64,000 nt of DNA from Nitrospirota bacterium (GCA_023481175.1 JAMCWM010000015.1:1-64000), one strand, 5' to 3'. Numbered from the stretch's first letter, positions 28,593-38,063 are shown. Made by a program: numbers and translations. Notes: generated from the sequence alone by a model not told the origin.

Positions 28593-30485
28593 TCAGCAAA
28601 CGGGAGACTGAAGGTTTTTTCGCACCAGCTCCACCAGGTGTTCGGGGGTCAACCCCACGGAGTCCCTGAGGATGCCGGGAGCCCCATGCTCCACATAGTG
28701 GTCGGGGATACCCGCAAGACGAACCCGAACCCGACCGGCTAGATCCTCCGCCGACAGAAATTCAAGAACGGCCGACCCAAGCCCTCCGAGGACCGTCCCC
28801 TCCTCGACGGTGACGAAGAGGGAGGTCGTGTGCGCCAGCTGGAGGAGGAGCGCCTTGTCGAGCGGCTTGGCAAAACGCATGTTGACGAGTCCGGCGTCGA
28901 CTCCCTCCCGGCGAAGGATTTCCGCCGCCTTCTGGGCGACCGGGACCATCGATCCGTAGGCCAGGAAGACGATGTCCCGCCCCTCCGAGAGAAGTTCGGC
29001 CTTTCCGATCGGAAGAAGCTCGAAGCCCGAGTCCAAAGGAACCCCCAGGGCCTCGCCTCTCGGATACCGGACTGCCACCGGACCGGGATGGTGGAGCGCC
29101 GTCCAGAGCATTTTACGGAGCTCGTTCTCGTCCTTCGGGGCCATGACCGTCATATTGGGGATATGGCGGAGGTAGGCGATGTCGAAGACGCCGTGGTGGG
29201 TCGGACCGTCCTCCCCCACGAGCCCTCCGCGATCCATCGCAAAGACCACCGGGAGATTCTGGAGACAGATGTCGTGGACGATCTGGTCATAGGCCCGCTG
29301 CAGGAAGGTCGAGTAGATGGCGACGACCGGACGGGCCCCCTGGGCCGCCATTCCTCCGGCCAGCGTCACGGCGTGCTGCTCCGCGATGCCCACGTCCACA
29401 AAACGCTCGGGATAGAGCTTGCCGAAATCGGTGAGCCCCGTTCCTTCCGGCATGGCCGCCGTGATGGCGAACAGCTCGGGAATCTCCCGGGCCATCTCGA
29501 TCATCGCCTGGCCGAAGATCTTTGTATAGGCAGGGTTCCCCCCGGCCTTCTTCTTGAAGGCCCCGGTCTCCGGATCGAAGGGGGGGACTCCGTGAAAGGC
29601 GATGGGACTCTTTTCGGCGGGAGGATACCCCTTCCCCTTGATTGTGCGGACATGGAGAAGAACGGCCCCCTCCCGATCTTTCAGGGCTCCGATCGTGTCG
29701 ATCAGGAGCGGCAGGTCGTGGCCGTCGATCGGCCCGATGTAGGAAAGCCCCATCTCCTCGAACCAGAGCCCCGGAGGCGAAATCATGCCCACGACCTGCC
29801 CATGGGCAGCCTTGGCAAACCGGGCCACCGAATCGCCGATGACGGGGATGTCCCGCAAGAGCGATCCGGTTTTTCGGCGCATCTGGTCGATGGCGGGGTC
29901 GGCGGAGAGGCGCGCCAGATAGGAGGAAAGGGCCCCCACGTTTTCCGAAATGGACAGATTGTTGTCGTTCAGGATGACCAAAAGGTTTTTCTTTCGGGCC
30001 CCGGCCTGGTTGAGGGCCTCCATCGCCATCCCGGCCGTCAGGGATCCGTCCCCAACGACGGCGATGACATGGTAGGAATCTCCCAGGAGATCCCGCGCCT
30101 CCGCCATTCCGAGGGCGGCCGAGACGGATGTTCCCGCGTGGCCCGCCGAGAAGGCGTCGTGGATGCTCTCCTCCCTCTTCGGGAAGCCGCACAGCCCGTT
30201 CCACTGGCGGATGGTCGGAAGGGACGAAAGACGCCCCGTCAGCATTTTGTGGGGATAGGCCTGATGACCAACATCCCAGACAATCCGGTCGCGGGACGTA
30301 TCGAAGATCCTGTGAAGGGCCAGGGTCAGCTCGACCACGCCCATCCCGCCACCGAAATGGCCTCCGATCCCGGACAGGACCCGCACCATCTCGTCCCTGA
30401 TTTCCTGGGCCAGGACGGGAAGCTTGTCCTCGGGAAGCGCCTTGACGTCCTCCGGTCCCTTGATGTTTTCGAGCAAAGATCCCAT
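28593..30485 (-). CDS. dxs: 1-deoxy-D-xylulose-5-phosphate synthase
   Basis: Thiamine-diphosphate enzyme that joins pyruvate and glyceraldehyde-3-phosphate in the first step of the MEP isoprenoid pathway, 630 residues. ThDP and Mg sites are in 'VGDGSLTAGMAMEALNQAG' and 'LNDNNLSISENVGALS'. The catalytic/activating block is 'DVGIAEQHAVTLAGGMA', and the transketolase-like C-terminal domain follows. The start ATG overlaps the ispA stop (TGATG at 30487-30483). ispA-dxs pairing supplies isoprenoid precursor and chain elongation from one transcript. Confidence 0.97.
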   Translation of the reverse strand: MGSLLENIKGPEDVKALPEDKLPVLAQEIRDEMVRVLSGIGGHFGGGMGVVELTLALHRIFDTSRDRIVWDVGHQAYPHKMLTGRLSSLPTIRQWNGLCGFPKREESIHDAFSAGHAGTSVSAALGMAEARDLLGDSYHVIAVVGDGSLTAGMAMEALNQAGARKKNLLVILNDNNLSISENVGALSSYLARLSADPAIDQMRRKTGSLLRDIPVIGDSVARFAKAAHGQVVGMISPPGLWFEEMGLSYIGPIDGHDLPLLIDTIGALKDREGAVLLHVRTIKGKGYPPAEKSPIAFHGVPPFDPETGAFKKKAGGNPAYTKIFGQAMIEMAREIPELFAITAAMPEGTGLTDFGKLYPERFVDVGIAEQHAVTLAGGMAAQGARPVVAIYSTFLQRAYDQIVHDICLQNLPVVFAMDRGGLVGEDGPTHHGVFDIAYLRHIPNMTVMAPKDENELRKMLWTALHHPGPVAVRYPRGEALGVPLDSGFELLPIGKAELLSEGRDIVFLAYGSMVPVAQKAAEILRREGVDAGLVNMRFAKPLDKALLLQLAHTTSLFVTVEEGTVLGGLGSAVLEFLSAEDLAGRVRVRLAGIPDHYVEHGAPGILRDSVGLTPEHLVELVRKNLQSPVC

Positions 30486-31378
30486 CAGTTCCTTCTTTCT
30501 ATGATATAGGAAGCAATCTCCCGAAGCGGCTCCCCCCTGTCGCCAAGAAGGGCCACCGAATCATGGGCTTCCCTGCATTTTTCCTCTGCCAAACTCCTGG
30601 CTTTCTTGACGCCGACAAGGCCAGGATAGGTATTTTTGTGCTTTCCGGCGTCTTTTCCGGTCGCCTTTCCCATCTCCTCGGCGGTGGATTCCACATCGAG
30701 AAGGTCGTCGGCGATCTGGAAGGCGATGCCGATCGCCTCCCCATAGCGGGTCAGATCCCGCAACTCCTTCTCCCCTGCACCCGCCAGGAGAGCGCCCACC
30801 CTGACTGAAGCCCGCAAAAGGGCTCCCGTCTTGTGGCTGTGAAGACTCTCGAGCTCGGGGAGGCTCAGGGACTTCCCTTCGGAGACGATATCCATAAATT
30901 GTCCCCCCACCATTCCGGCGATTCCCGAAGCCACGGAGAGTTCGTGGATCACCGGAAGCCTCCGGGAACCGGGCAGGATACTATCATACACAGGATCGGA
31001 AAGCAGGGTAAATGCATGGGTCAGAAGTGCATCCCCGGCGAGGATGGCGGCCGCCTCCCCGTAAACGACATGGTTCGTGGGCCGGCCGCGTCTCAGATCG
31101 TCGTTGTCCATGGCCGGAAGATCGTCGTGGACCAGGGAGTAGGTGTGGATCAGCTCGAGGGGAAGCACCAGCGGAACGAGAGGGTCCGATGGGACTCCAA
31201 GCGCCTCGATGGTCGCCAGGGCAAGGACCGGACGAATGCGCTTTCCTCCCGCCAGAAGGCTGTATCTTATCCCCTCGGCGAGACGGCCGTAGGCGCGACC
31301 CGTTTCCTCCCTGAAGAGAAGATCCAGGGCCTTGTCCACCCGCTCCTTCTGATGATTCAGATAATTCTTGATGTCCAA
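30485..31378 (-). CDS. ispA: polyprenyl (farnesyl) diphosphate synthase
   Basis: Short-chain trans-prenyl transferase of 297 residues that condenses IPP with DMAPP/GPP to make farnesyl diphosphate for quinones, undecaprenol and carotenoids. The first aspartate-rich motif is in 'SLVHDDLPAMDNDDLRRGRP', with the two extra residues of bacterial FPPS. The second is in 'IAFQIADDLLDVESTAEEMG', and 'GGKRIRPVL' is at the front. An aromatic Tyr before the first motif suggests a short (C15) product. TTG 31378 follows AAAGGA. Overlaps dxs by one base. Confidence 0.92.
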   Translation of the reverse strand: MDIKNYLNHQKERVDKALDLLFREETGRAYGRLAEGIRYSLLAGGKRIRPVLALATIEALGVPSDPLVPLVLPLELIHTYSLVHDDLPAMDNDDLRRGRPTNHVVYGEAAAILAGDALLTHAFTLLSDPVYDSILPGSRRLPVIHELSVASGIAGMVGGQFMDIVSEGKSLSLPELESLHSHKTGALLRASVRVGALLAGAGEKELRDLTRYGEAIGIAFQIADDLLDVESTAEEMGKATGKDAGKHKNTYPGLVGVKKARSLAEEKCREAHDSVALLGDRGEPLREIASYIIERRN

Positions 31379-31423
31379 AAGAGGTCCTTTCTCCTGATGT
31401 CCTCGACCCGCTTCTTCCCGCTC

Positions 31424-31699
31424 CTAGTCCGTCCGGAAAGGAATCTCCCGGACGCCTTCTCCGTCACCTTCCCGTCCCGATGAAAGGAGCGTGGTGACCT
31501 TGCGCTCCGCATCTTCCAGCATGGACTGGCACTCCGACGACAGCCGGACCCCTTCCTCGAAGAGGCGAAGGGATTCCTCCAGGGGACGGTCCCCCTGCTC
31601 CATCATCCGGACGATCTCCTCCAGCCGTTTCATCTTGTCCTCGAAGGAAAGGACGGGATCCTTTCCTGCTTCCGGCTGTTCCTTGCCTGCCTTTCCCAT
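31424..31699 (-). CDS. xseB: exodeoxyribonuclease VII small subunit
   Basis: Small helical subunit of exonuclease VII, 91 residues. Several copies bind XseA and control its single-strand DNA nuclease. The family core 'SFEDKMKRLEEIVRMMEQGDRPLEESLRLFEEGVRLS' (two helices) is clear. The start ATG 31699 shares its A with the xseA stop (TGATG). The frame is open further upstream, but that part is xseA sequence. Confidence 0.93.
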   Translation of the reverse strand: MGKAGKEQPEAGKDPVLSFEDKMKRLEEIVRMMEQGDRPLEESLRLFEEGVRLSSECQSMLEDAERKVTTLLSSGREGDGEGVREIPFRTD

Positions 31700-33234
31700 C
31701 AGAGATCCTCCCTCTCCTCGTTCCCGTCTTTCCGCTCCCCCAGCGGCCACACGGCGTCCACCTCAAGCTCCATCGCAAGGCCCCGGGAGCGCGCCCGAAG
31801 CCTTTCTCCCCGCACCGGGAGATTCTCCGCCGATGCCAGTCCCCGTCCCCCCTCCCTCTCCAGGATGAAGAACCCCCTCTCGAGCGGACGCTCGGGATCC
31901 GATTCCCGCAAAAGAACGGACAGCAGGGCCTGACGCTCCCGGGCCGCTCCGAGGGATCGGCGAATGCCGGAGACGAGGCCAAACCGTCGTCGGCTGATCT
32001 CAAGGCGCCTGGGTCCCGCTCCGATCAGATCCTCCCGGTAAAGCGGGCGGGAGCAAAGAGCATGGTCGAGATGGGCCTTTCCCAGGATCTCCCGGACAAT
32101 CCGGACCATGGTTTCGCGCTGACCTGCGACATTTCCCAGAAGCCCGGCCAGCCTCCGGTAGGGATGGATGACCCGCGATTTCAGGGAGGCGAGATCCCCG
32201 CTTCTTTTCGTCAAGCCGTCCCTGACCCTGACGGTCAGCCGGTCCTGGGCCCGGACAACACCGAGATGGGCGCGGGAGAGGCGCCGGGACAATGTCCCGG
32301 TCGCGATCCGGAAAGCCAGGAGACGCACGGACTCCCGTCCCTTGCGGCCGACGATCAGCTCGCCCAGCCTTTTGCGCGATCGATCGATGAGCCCGAGAAG
32401 GACGTGAGCGTCGAAAAACACCTTCTTGGCCGCCTCCGTCGGAGTCGCGACCCTCAGGTCGGCGACCAGGTCCGCCACGGTCACGTCCACTTCGTGCCCG
32501 ATCGCCGTCACCACCGGAACGGGCGAGGCCAGAATGGCCCGGGCCAGGTCCTCCCGGTTGTAGATCCAGAGATCTTCCGCCGATCCTCCCCCTCTTGCGA
32601 TCACGGCCAGATCGACTCCAGGCAGAGACCCGACCAGGGACAGGGCCCGGATGATCTCGGGAGCCGCCTCGGCCCCCTGCATGCGGGCGGGAACCACGAC
32701 GATGGGGACCAGGCGGTTCTGCTGATCGCCGATGCGGAGGAAGTCCCAGATCGCCGCGCCCTGGGGAGAGGTGATCAGGGCCACCTTCCGGGGCATGGGA
32801 GGAAGAGGGCGCTTTCGTTCCGGGCTGAGGAGCCCTTCCCGGGAGAGGATCTCCCGGACCCGCCGGAATTCGAGGTGAAACAGCCCCAGACCGGCCGGTT
32901 CCATCGTCTCGGCCACGATCTGGATGTCGCCGCGGGGTTCGTAGTAGGTGAGTCGCCCCCGAAGCACCACCTTCAGCCCGTCCACCGGAACGAAGGTGAG
33001 CGACCGGGAGGCGCCCCGGAACATGACGCCTCGCAGGCTGGAGGCCGAGTCCTTGAGGGTGAAGTAGTAATGGCCCGCCGGCTGTGAAAGCTTGACGTTC
33101 GAAAGCTCGCCCTCGACCACGAGAAGCCCGGGAAAGATTTGGTCAAGCCCCAGCCTGATCGTTCCCGCAAGCTCCGACACCGTATAGACGGTTACGCTCT
33201 TCGCAATCCCTCCGCCGCTCCCCTCCTCCTTCAA
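31699..33234 (-). CDS. xseA: exodeoxyribonuclease VII large subunit
   Basis: Catalytic subunit of exonuclease VII, which degrades single-stranded DNA in repair, 511 residues. The N-terminal OB-fold ('PGLLVVEGELSNVKLSQPAGHYYFTLKD') is followed by the nuclease core: 'PRKVALITSPQGAAIWDFL', 'VIARGGGSAEDLWIYN' and 'PVVTAIGHEVDVTVADLVADLRVATPT'. The start is probably TTG 33234, which overlaps the stop of the upstream gene (TTGA) and has GGAGGAGGG just before it. The frame is open to 33465 inside the neighbour. C-terminal helices for XseB binding are present. Confidence 0.93.
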   Translation of the reverse strand: MKEEGSGGGIAKSVTVYTVSELAGTIRLGLDQIFPGLLVVEGELSNVKLSQPAGHYYFTLKDSASSLRGVMFRGASRSLTFVPVDGLKVVLRGRLTYYEPRGDIQIVAETMEPAGLGLFHLEFRRVREILSREGLLSPERKRPLPPMPRKVALITSPQGAAIWDFLRIGDQQNRLVPIVVVPARMQGAEAAPEIIRALSLVGSLPGVDLAVIARGGGSAEDLWIYNREDLARAILASPVPVVTAIGHEVDVTVADLVADLRVATPTEAAKKVFFDAHVLLGLIDRSRKRLGELIVGRKGRESVRLLAFRIATGTLSRRLSRAHLGVVRAQDRLTVRVRDGLTKRSGDLASLKSRVIHPYRRLAGLLGNVAGQRETMVRIVREILGKAHLDHALCSRPLYREDLIGAGPRRLEISRRRFGLVSGIRRSLGAARERQALLSVLLRESDPERPLERGFFILEREGGRGLASAENLPVRGERLRARSRGLAMELEVDAVWPLGERKDGNEEREDL

Positions 33235-34085
33235 GACCCTCCTCCGTCGGTTTCGCGGAGAAGCGTCACCTCGACATCCCCCCTCCGGCCTCCCGGACGA
33301 TCCGGTCGGCCCACCGTCACCAGAAGCGCGCAGAAAAGGGTCTCTCCCTCCGCGACGCGGAACGGTCGCGGAACCATAGTCCGATACTTCGAAAGGGCGG
33401 AGGCGGGATCCGCCCCCACGATCGACCATCGGGGCCCCGTCATCCCCACGTCCCCCAGGAACCATGTCCCCCCTGGATAGCGGGTCAGGTCATTGGTCTG
33501 GACATGCGTATGGGTCCCGTAGAGAAGGTCCGCGCGCCCGTCCAAATGAAAGGCGAGGGCCTGCTTCTCTCCGGTCGCCTCCGCATGGATGTCGACGGCA
33601 ATGAAGTCAGGAGGGTCGGGGCTTTTTTCAAAATCCGAAAGAATCCGGTCGGAGGCGGCAAAGGGACAGTCGGAGGGGGCCATGAAGGTCCGGCCGATGA
33701 GATTGGCAAGCCCCACCCGGTACCCCGAGGGGAGGCGGAAGATCCGGTGGCCCGTCCCCGGGCAGGCGGCGGAAAAATTCTCGGGACGGAGAAGACGAAG
33801 GTCGGAGGAAAGAAGCGCTTCCGCTTCCTTCTGGTCGAAAAGATGGTTCCCGGATGTCACGGCCGTCACGCCGAGACGAAAGCACTCCTCCATCTTCGAG
33901 AGGGTCAGCCCACGTCCTCCGGCAAGATTCTCTCCATTGATGAAGATCCCGTCGAGGGGCGCTTCCCGTGAGAGGCGGGCGATTCCCCGGGCCAGCGCAC
34001 CCCTTCCAGGCTTTCCAAAGACATCCCCCACGAAAAGGAGTCGGACGGGAGGCCCCGGTTCCCAGGGGTCAGCGGGCATACTCAA
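33231..34085 (-). CDS. YmdB-family metallophosphoesterase
   Basis: Calcineurin-like phosphodiesterase of 284 residues, related to B. subtilis YmdB, a 2',3'-cyclic nucleotide phosphodiesterase that affects biofilm and motility choices. Metal ligands are seen in '[14 protein letters not shown]', '[10 protein letters not shown]', '[11 protein letters not shown]', '[13 protein letters not shown]' and '[12 protein letters not shown]'. It sits directly after rny and overlaps its end, the same order as rny-ymdB in Firmicutes and many other phyla. Overlaps xseA at its own stop. Confidence 0.9.
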   Translation of the reverse strand: MSMPADPWEPGPPVRLLFVGDVFGKPGRGALARGIARLSREAPLDGIFINGENLAGGRGLTLSKMEECFRLGVTAVTSGNHLFDQKEAEALLSSDLRLLRPENFSAACPGTGHRIFRLPSGYRVGLANLIGRTFMAPSDCPFAASDRILSDFEKSPDPPDFIAVDIHAEATGEKQALAFHLDGRADLLYGTHTHVQTNDLTRYPGGTWFLGDVGMTGPRWSIVGADPASALSKYRTMVPRPFRVAEGETLFCALLVTVGRPDRPGGRRGDVEVTLLRETDGGGS

Positions 34086-35631
34086 CGATCCGGTTCTCTC
34101 GGATCACGGTCACCTTGATCTGTCCCGGATAGGTCAGTTCGTTCTCGATCTTCTGGGCAATCCCCCGGGTGATCTCGAGGAGATCCCCGTCGCTGACCTG
34201 ATCCTGGTTCACGATGATCCGGATCTCACGCCCTGCCTGGATCGCGTAGGACTTTTCCACGCCCTTGAAGGAATTCGCGATGGTCTCCAGCTTCTCGAGG
34301 CGCTTGACGTAGACGTCGATGCTTTCGCGGCGGGCGCCGGGCCGGGCGGCCGAGATGGCATCGGCGGCGGCGACCAGAACCGATTCGAGACAATTGGGCT
34401 CGATGTCCCCGTGATGGGACATGATGGCATTGATCACCTGAGAGGACTCCCCGTATTTTTTTGCCGCCTCTCCCCCGAGGGACGGGTGGGAGCCTTCCCC
34501 TTCGTGGGAGAGAGACTTCCCGATGTCGTGAAGAAGTCCGGCTCTCTTCGCGATCCGGGGGTCGAGTCCCAGATCGTGGGCCATCATCTGGCAGAGATAG
34601 GCCACCTCCCGCGCATGGACCAGATTGTTCTGGCCATAGCTGGTCCGGTACTTGAGCCGTCCCAGGAGCTTCAGGATTTCGGGATGGATATCGGTGATTC
34701 CCAGTTCGAAGGCCAGCTTCTCCGCCTCCTCCTTGAGGGAGATATCGAGGTCCTTACGGACCTTTTCCACGATTTCCTCGATGCGGGCGGGATGGATCCG
34801 CCCGTCGGAAAGCAGCTGTTCGAGAGCGAGGCGCGCCACTTCCCGGCGCAGGGGATCGAAGCCGGAGATGATGATGGCATCCGGAGTGTCGTCGATGATG
34901 AGATCGACCCCCGTCGCCGCCTGAAAGGCCCGGATGTTCCGGCCCTCCCGACCGATCACCCGTCCCTTGACATCGTCCGAGGGAATCGGGACGACCGACA
35001 CGCTGATCTCGGCGACATGCTCGTTGGCGTAGCGCTGAATGGCAAGGGTCATCGTCTCCCGGGCCTTCCTCACCGCCTGGTCCCTGACCTCCTGCTCCAG
35101 TTTCTGGGCGAGACGGGCGACCTCGGGCCGGATCGCGGCCTCGGCGTTCTTCATCAGACGCTCCCGAGCCTCTTCCACGGTCAGGGAGGCGATCTCCTCG
35201 AGGCGCTTCTGCTCGGACTCCATCATGGAACGGAGCTCTCCCTCCTTCTGACCGAGGGCCTGTTCCCGGACGGAAAGACTTTTGCGGTCCTTTTCAAGCC
35301 TGTCGCGGTTCTCGGAAAGCTGGCGTCGAAGCTGGTCGAGTTCGGCCTCCCGGCTCTTGAAGGTCTGCTCGGCCTCCTGGAGGGCGCCCTTTTTCCTGGA
35401 GAGATCCTCCTCCGTTTCGATCCGGATCCGGAGAGCCTCCTCGCGCGCCTGGATTCCGGCCTCCTTGATGGCGCTTTTCTTCTCCTCTTCGAGCCGCATC
35501 CGCTCCGTTCTGAGTCGTTCCTCCTCGAGGGAAAGCGCCCCGGATCGTTTCCTGGCGGCAACAACATATCCGGCCAGAGCCCCGCCGGACACGGCGAGAA
35601 CGGCCAGCAATGCCAAAAGTCCATATCCCAT
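34069..35631 (-). CDS. rny: ribonuclease Y
   Basis: Membrane-anchored endoribonuclease that starts mRNA decay, 520 residues, the usual length. The order is a transmembrane helix (about 3-22), a long coiled coil (30-190, rich in E/K/R), a KH domain with '[20 protein letters not shown]' (GxxG loop GREG) and an HD domain with '[14 protein letters not shown]'. The start ATG 35631 ([10 protein letters not shown]) begins at the helix; the open frame to 35709 is ignored. It is the first gene of the minus-strand block. Confidence 0.96.
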   Translation of the reverse strand: MGYGLLALLAVLAVSGGALAGYVVAARKRSGALSLEEERLRTERMRLEEEKKSAIKEAGIQAREEALRIRIETEEDLSRKKGALQEAEQTFKSREAELDQLRRQLSENRDRLEKDRKSLSVREQALGQKEGELRSMMESEQKRLEEIASLTVEEARERLMKNAEAAIRPEVARLAQKLEQEVRDQAVRKARETMTLAIQRYANEHVAEISVSVVPIPSDDVKGRVIGREGRNIRAFQAATGVDLIIDDTPDAIIISGFDPLRREVARLALEQLLSDGRIHPARIEEIVEKVRKDLDISLKEEAEKLAFELGITDIHPEILKLLGRLKYRTSYGQNNLVHAREVAYLCQMMAHDLGLDPRIAKRAGLLHDIGKSLSHEGEGSHPSLGGEAAKKYGESSQVINAIMSHHGDIEPNCLESVLVAAADAISAARPGARRESIDVYVKRLEKLETIANSFKGVEKSYAIQAGREIRIIVNQDQVSDGDLLEITRGIAQKIENELTYPGQIKVTVIRENRIVEYAR

Positions 35632-35788
35632 CGTCGCACCCCTTGTCGCAATTGGAAGAGCTCTTGCCGATCGCGGGACCGGCAGGAGGCGCTCCGCCAC
35701 ATACCACATTCAGAAAATAATGATCAGGATATTATACACGATTCCGCAAAAAAAACCCGACCTCCCCGGATCCCTTTTTCAGCGGCCG

Positions 35789-35811
35789 CCGAAGGGCGCA
35801 TGCCCCTTCGG
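35789..35811. terminator. hairpin downstream of rarA
   Basis: CCGAAGGG (35789-35796) and CCCTTCGG (35804-35811) form an 8-bp stem 37 bases beyond the rarA stop. The nearest minus-strand T run (T8) is about 40 bases further on, so it is not a textbook terminator. It probably separates rarA from the rny promoter region. Confidence 0.4.
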
Positions 35812-35847
35812 AATCCCCTTCCGTCAGTCTTCCTGGAGAGGCCGTCG

Positions 35848-37185
35848 TCAGGAGTTCCTCTCCTTCCGGATCCTGCGCACCGCTTCGAGCCTTTCACGGA
35901 GCTCCCGCTCCCGCCCACGCTCCTCCGGGACATAGTAGCGGCCAGGCTCCCCCCCCGGAAGATACTCCTGGAAAGAGATTCCGTCGGGCATGTCCGGAGG
36001 ATAGTCATAGGACAACGCCTCCTCGGAGGTGGTCAGGGCCAGTCCCCGCTTCGTGGTCCGGTCCCTCAGGTGAACGGGAACGGGGGGGGCGAAGCCGGCC
36101 CTCACATCGGCCAGAGCCCGGTCAATGCCGCGGTAGGCCGATACGCTCTTGGGAGAAAGGGCCAGGTACAGGGTCGTGAGGGCCAGGGGAATCCGCCCTT
36201 CCGGAAGTCCGACCTGGCTGACGGCGGTATAGCAGGAAACCGCCTGGGTCAGGGCCTGGGGATCAGCGAGCCCCACGTCCTCCGAGGCCAGAATGACGAG
36301 GCGGCGGGCGATGTAGAGGGGATCCTCCCCCCCCTCGATCATTCTCGCGAGCCAGTGGAGCGCAGCGTCGGGTTCGTAGTTCCGAACGCTTTTGATGAAG
36401 GCGGAGATGATGTCGTAGTGCGTGTCCTTGTCTCCATAATACTGGCCGGCGCTCTGGAGAATCGAGAGGACCTCCCGGGATCCGACCCGGACGGTGTCCC
36501 CGCCCTTCGCCTCCCCGGCGGCCAGAACGGCCCCCTCGAGGGTCGACAGAAGGCGACGCCCATCTCCGCCTGCAAAGCGGACGAGAAGCGAGCGGGCCTC
36601 CCTGTCGACCTCCAGTGCCATGCGTCCTTCCCGGGAGAGGCAGGCAATTCCGCGATCCAGAATGATCGCGAGGGAGGACTCGTCCAGGGGCTGAAAGGGA
36701 AAGAGGAGCAGGCGTGAGGCGAGGGGAGGAATCAGCGCCGCATAGGGAGTGGCGTTCGACAGTCCCAGAAGGATGATCTGCCCCGATTCGACGCCGTCGA
36801 GGAGGACCTCCTGCTGACTTTTGGACCAGGTATGGATCTCATCGACCACCACCACGTGACGGCCCCCTGCGATCTTTCGCTCCTCCCCCCGGGACAGCTC
36901 CTTCCGGAGCTCCGAGACACCCGCCGTCGTGGCGTTGAGCGTGGAGAAGGAGTGGTCGGGGAGAAGGGCCGGAAGGAGGCGGACAAACCCGCTCTTGCCC
37001 GTTCCCGGAGGTCCGAAAAGAACCATGGAGGGCCACGTTCCCCGATCCAGGAAGCCTCTCAGGACGCCTTCCTTCCCGAAAAGCGCCTCCTGCCCGACCA
37101 TGTCATCGATGGAAGAAGGACGGAGCCGATAGGGAAGTGGCGCACCTCCATGGCCCTTCTCGAAGAGGGATCGGGAGCTTTTCAT
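35848..37185 (-). CDS. rarA: replication-associated recombination protein A (RarA/MgsA)
   Basis: AAA+ ATPase that acts at stalled replication forks, 445 residues, related to clamp loaders. Walker A is GPPGTGKS (58-65), Walker B is 'VVVDEIHTWSKSQQE', and sensor 1 lies in 'LLGLSNATPYAALIPPLASR'. The C-terminal tetramerisation region has 'DKDTHYDIISAFIKSVRNYEPDAALHWLARMIEGGEDP'. ATG 37185 follows GGAG. It lies about 70 bases downstream of the 6S RNA gene. Confidence 0.95.
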   Translation of the reverse strand: MKSSRSLFEKGHGGAPLPYRLRPSSIDDMVGQEALFGKEGVLRGFLDRGTWPSMVLFGPPGTGKSGFVRLLPALLPDHSFSTLNATTAGVSELRKELSRGEERKIAGGRHVVVVDEIHTWSKSQQEVLLDGVESGQIILLGLSNATPYAALIPPLASRLLLFPFQPLDESSLAIILDRGIACLSREGRMALEVDREARSLLVRFAGGDGRRLLSTLEGAVLAAGEAKGGDTVRVGSREVLSILQSAGQYYGDKDTHYDIISAFIKSVRNYEPDAALHWLARMIEGGEDPLYIARRLVILASEDVGLADPQALTQAVSCYTAVSQVGLPEGRIPLALTTLYLALSPKSVSAYRGIDRALADVRAGFAPPVPVHLRDRTTKRGLALTTSEEALSYDYPPDMPDGISFQEYLPGGEPGRYYVPEERGRERELRERLEAVRRIRKERNS

Positions 37186-37254
37186 GGGGGACTCTCCGGA
37201 AGGAAGGAACGAATGACTCTGAACGGGGACAAAATAAGATGAAAATCCTTGATT

Positions 37255-37446
37255 GGAGGGACCCGAAGTGCCGTGCCGATCGCCATTTGAGATACCCTGT
37301 GACTAAAGATGGGCGTTCGAGACCGCTTAGGCTTCCGCCTTCCGGAGGAAGACGGCCTGCACACTGCCAGCCTGCTTGCGCCTTTTCCCAAATGTTTGTA
37401 GGTATCAAACTTGACCGGACCTCGAACACCCCAGGCCACCTTGCTT
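37255..37446 (-). ncRNA. ssrS: 6S RNA
   Basis: RNA of about 185 nt that mimics an open promoter and sequesters sigma-70 RNA polymerase. The closing stem pairs GGCCTGGGGTG (37437-37427) with CACTTCGGGTC (ends near 37260), 11 pairs including wobbles, close to the conserved 'CCTGAGGTGTTCG ... CGGCACCTCGG' ends of 6S RNAs. The mid-sequence 'GGAAGCCTAAG', after a GC-rich apical hairpin, is the conserved GAAGCCTTA/AAG element. It lies 17 bases after zapA on the same strand, the classic zapA-ssrS order. An alternative internal stem, GGGTGTTCGAG with CTCGAACGCCC, could form on product-RNA release. Confidence 0.8.
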
Positions 37447-37455
37447 ACCCAATAG

Positions 37456-37483
37456 ATTATTCCTTCGCAGAATCTTTTTGCAA
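37456..37483 (-). promoter_or_regulatory. candidate promoter of the 6S RNA
   Basis: On the minus strand TTGCAA (37478-37483), 16 bases, AATAAT (37456-37461) overlaps the end of zapA and would start transcription near 37448, just before the 6S closing stem. Both boxes are imperfect. Processing from the zapA transcript is an alternative. Confidence 0.45.
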
Positions 37484-37792
37484 GGGGGCGGGCCCGGAAA
37501 TTTCGGAAGCCCATCGCCGCCAGTTCTCAAGCTCCGAAAAGAGGCTCTGGCGCTCTTCCCGGGACTGTTCGATGGCATAGACCTTCTCGATCGCCACCAG
37601 GAGGACCAGTGACAGATAGTTCTGGTCGGGGAGCGCTCCGGGCTGTGCGGCGAGCCGGCTCCGAAGATCGGTGTCGAGCGAGCGGGCCGCCGATTCCATC
37701 CTTTTCCGGTCAAAATGTCCGCGCACCTCGAGAATCGAATTGAGGACCTTGACCTGAATGTGCTCACTTTTTTTCGGAGGCGGCTGGTTCAT
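37457..37792 (-). CDS. zapA: cell division protein ZapA
   Basis: FtsZ-ring cross-linking protein of 111 residues. The N-terminal globular part 'VKVLNSILEVRGHFDRKRMESAARSLDTDL' matches the ZapA pattern, and the following 'DQNYLSLVLLVAIEKVYAIEQ' is the start of its long dimerising helix. Identification is by pattern plus context: a coiled-coil gene just upstream and 6S RNA just downstream, as in many Proteobacteria. The start ATG 37792 overlaps the end of the upstream gene by 29 bases. The C-terminal tail beyond the helix is short and poorly conserved. Confidence 0.75.
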   Translation of the reverse strand: MNQPPPKKSEHIQVKVLNSILEVRGHFDRKRMESAARSLDTDLRSRLAAQPGALPDQNYLSLVLLVAIEKVYAIEQSREERQSLFSELENWRRWASEISGPAPLQKDSAKE

Positions 37793-38063
37793 TGAGATTT
37801 CCCGAGATGGACTGTAGACGCGTTTCGAGGGTCCGGAGGATGGCGCGTAGCTGCTCCCGCTCCTTGTTGAGAAGGGACAGGGACCGCTTCGCGGAGAGGA
37901 GCTCCCTGTTCAGCCTCCGGAGTTCCTGGCGAAGGGCCTCCGTCTCCATCCGCTCTTCCTGAAGAGCTTCCGAAATGTCGGAAAGCCTCCGGTCGACACG
38001 ATCCCGAAGCTGGGCATCGAAGGGGTTTCCGACCGAGAGCCCCGGAATTTTGTTGGAGCTCAC
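37764..38063 (-). CDS. ZapB-like coiled-coil protein
   Basis: A 99-residue protein that is nearly all coiled coil from residue 20 to 90 ('RVDRRLSDISEALQEERMET', 'LRRLNRELLSAKRSLSLLNKEREQLRAIL'). The heptads are rich in Leu and Arg/Glu, with no membrane segment. Small coiled-coil proteins upstream of zapA are often ZapB-type division factors that join ZapA to the nucleoid; the position suggests the same here, but sequence alone does not prove it. It overlaps the transglycosylase stop (ATGA at 38063-38060). Confidence 0.6.
   Translation of the reverse strand: MSSNKIPGLSVGNPFDAQLRDRVDRRLSDISEALQEERMETEALRQELRRLNRELLSAKRSLSLLNKEREQLRAILRTLETRLQSISGNLNEPAASEKK

Noticed and set aside
33589-36717. 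A very long open frame on the plus strand opposite ymdB-like, rny and rarA
   Set aside because: It has no family motifs, runs through three well-supported minus-strand genes, and is a by-product of high third-position GC in the opposite strand.
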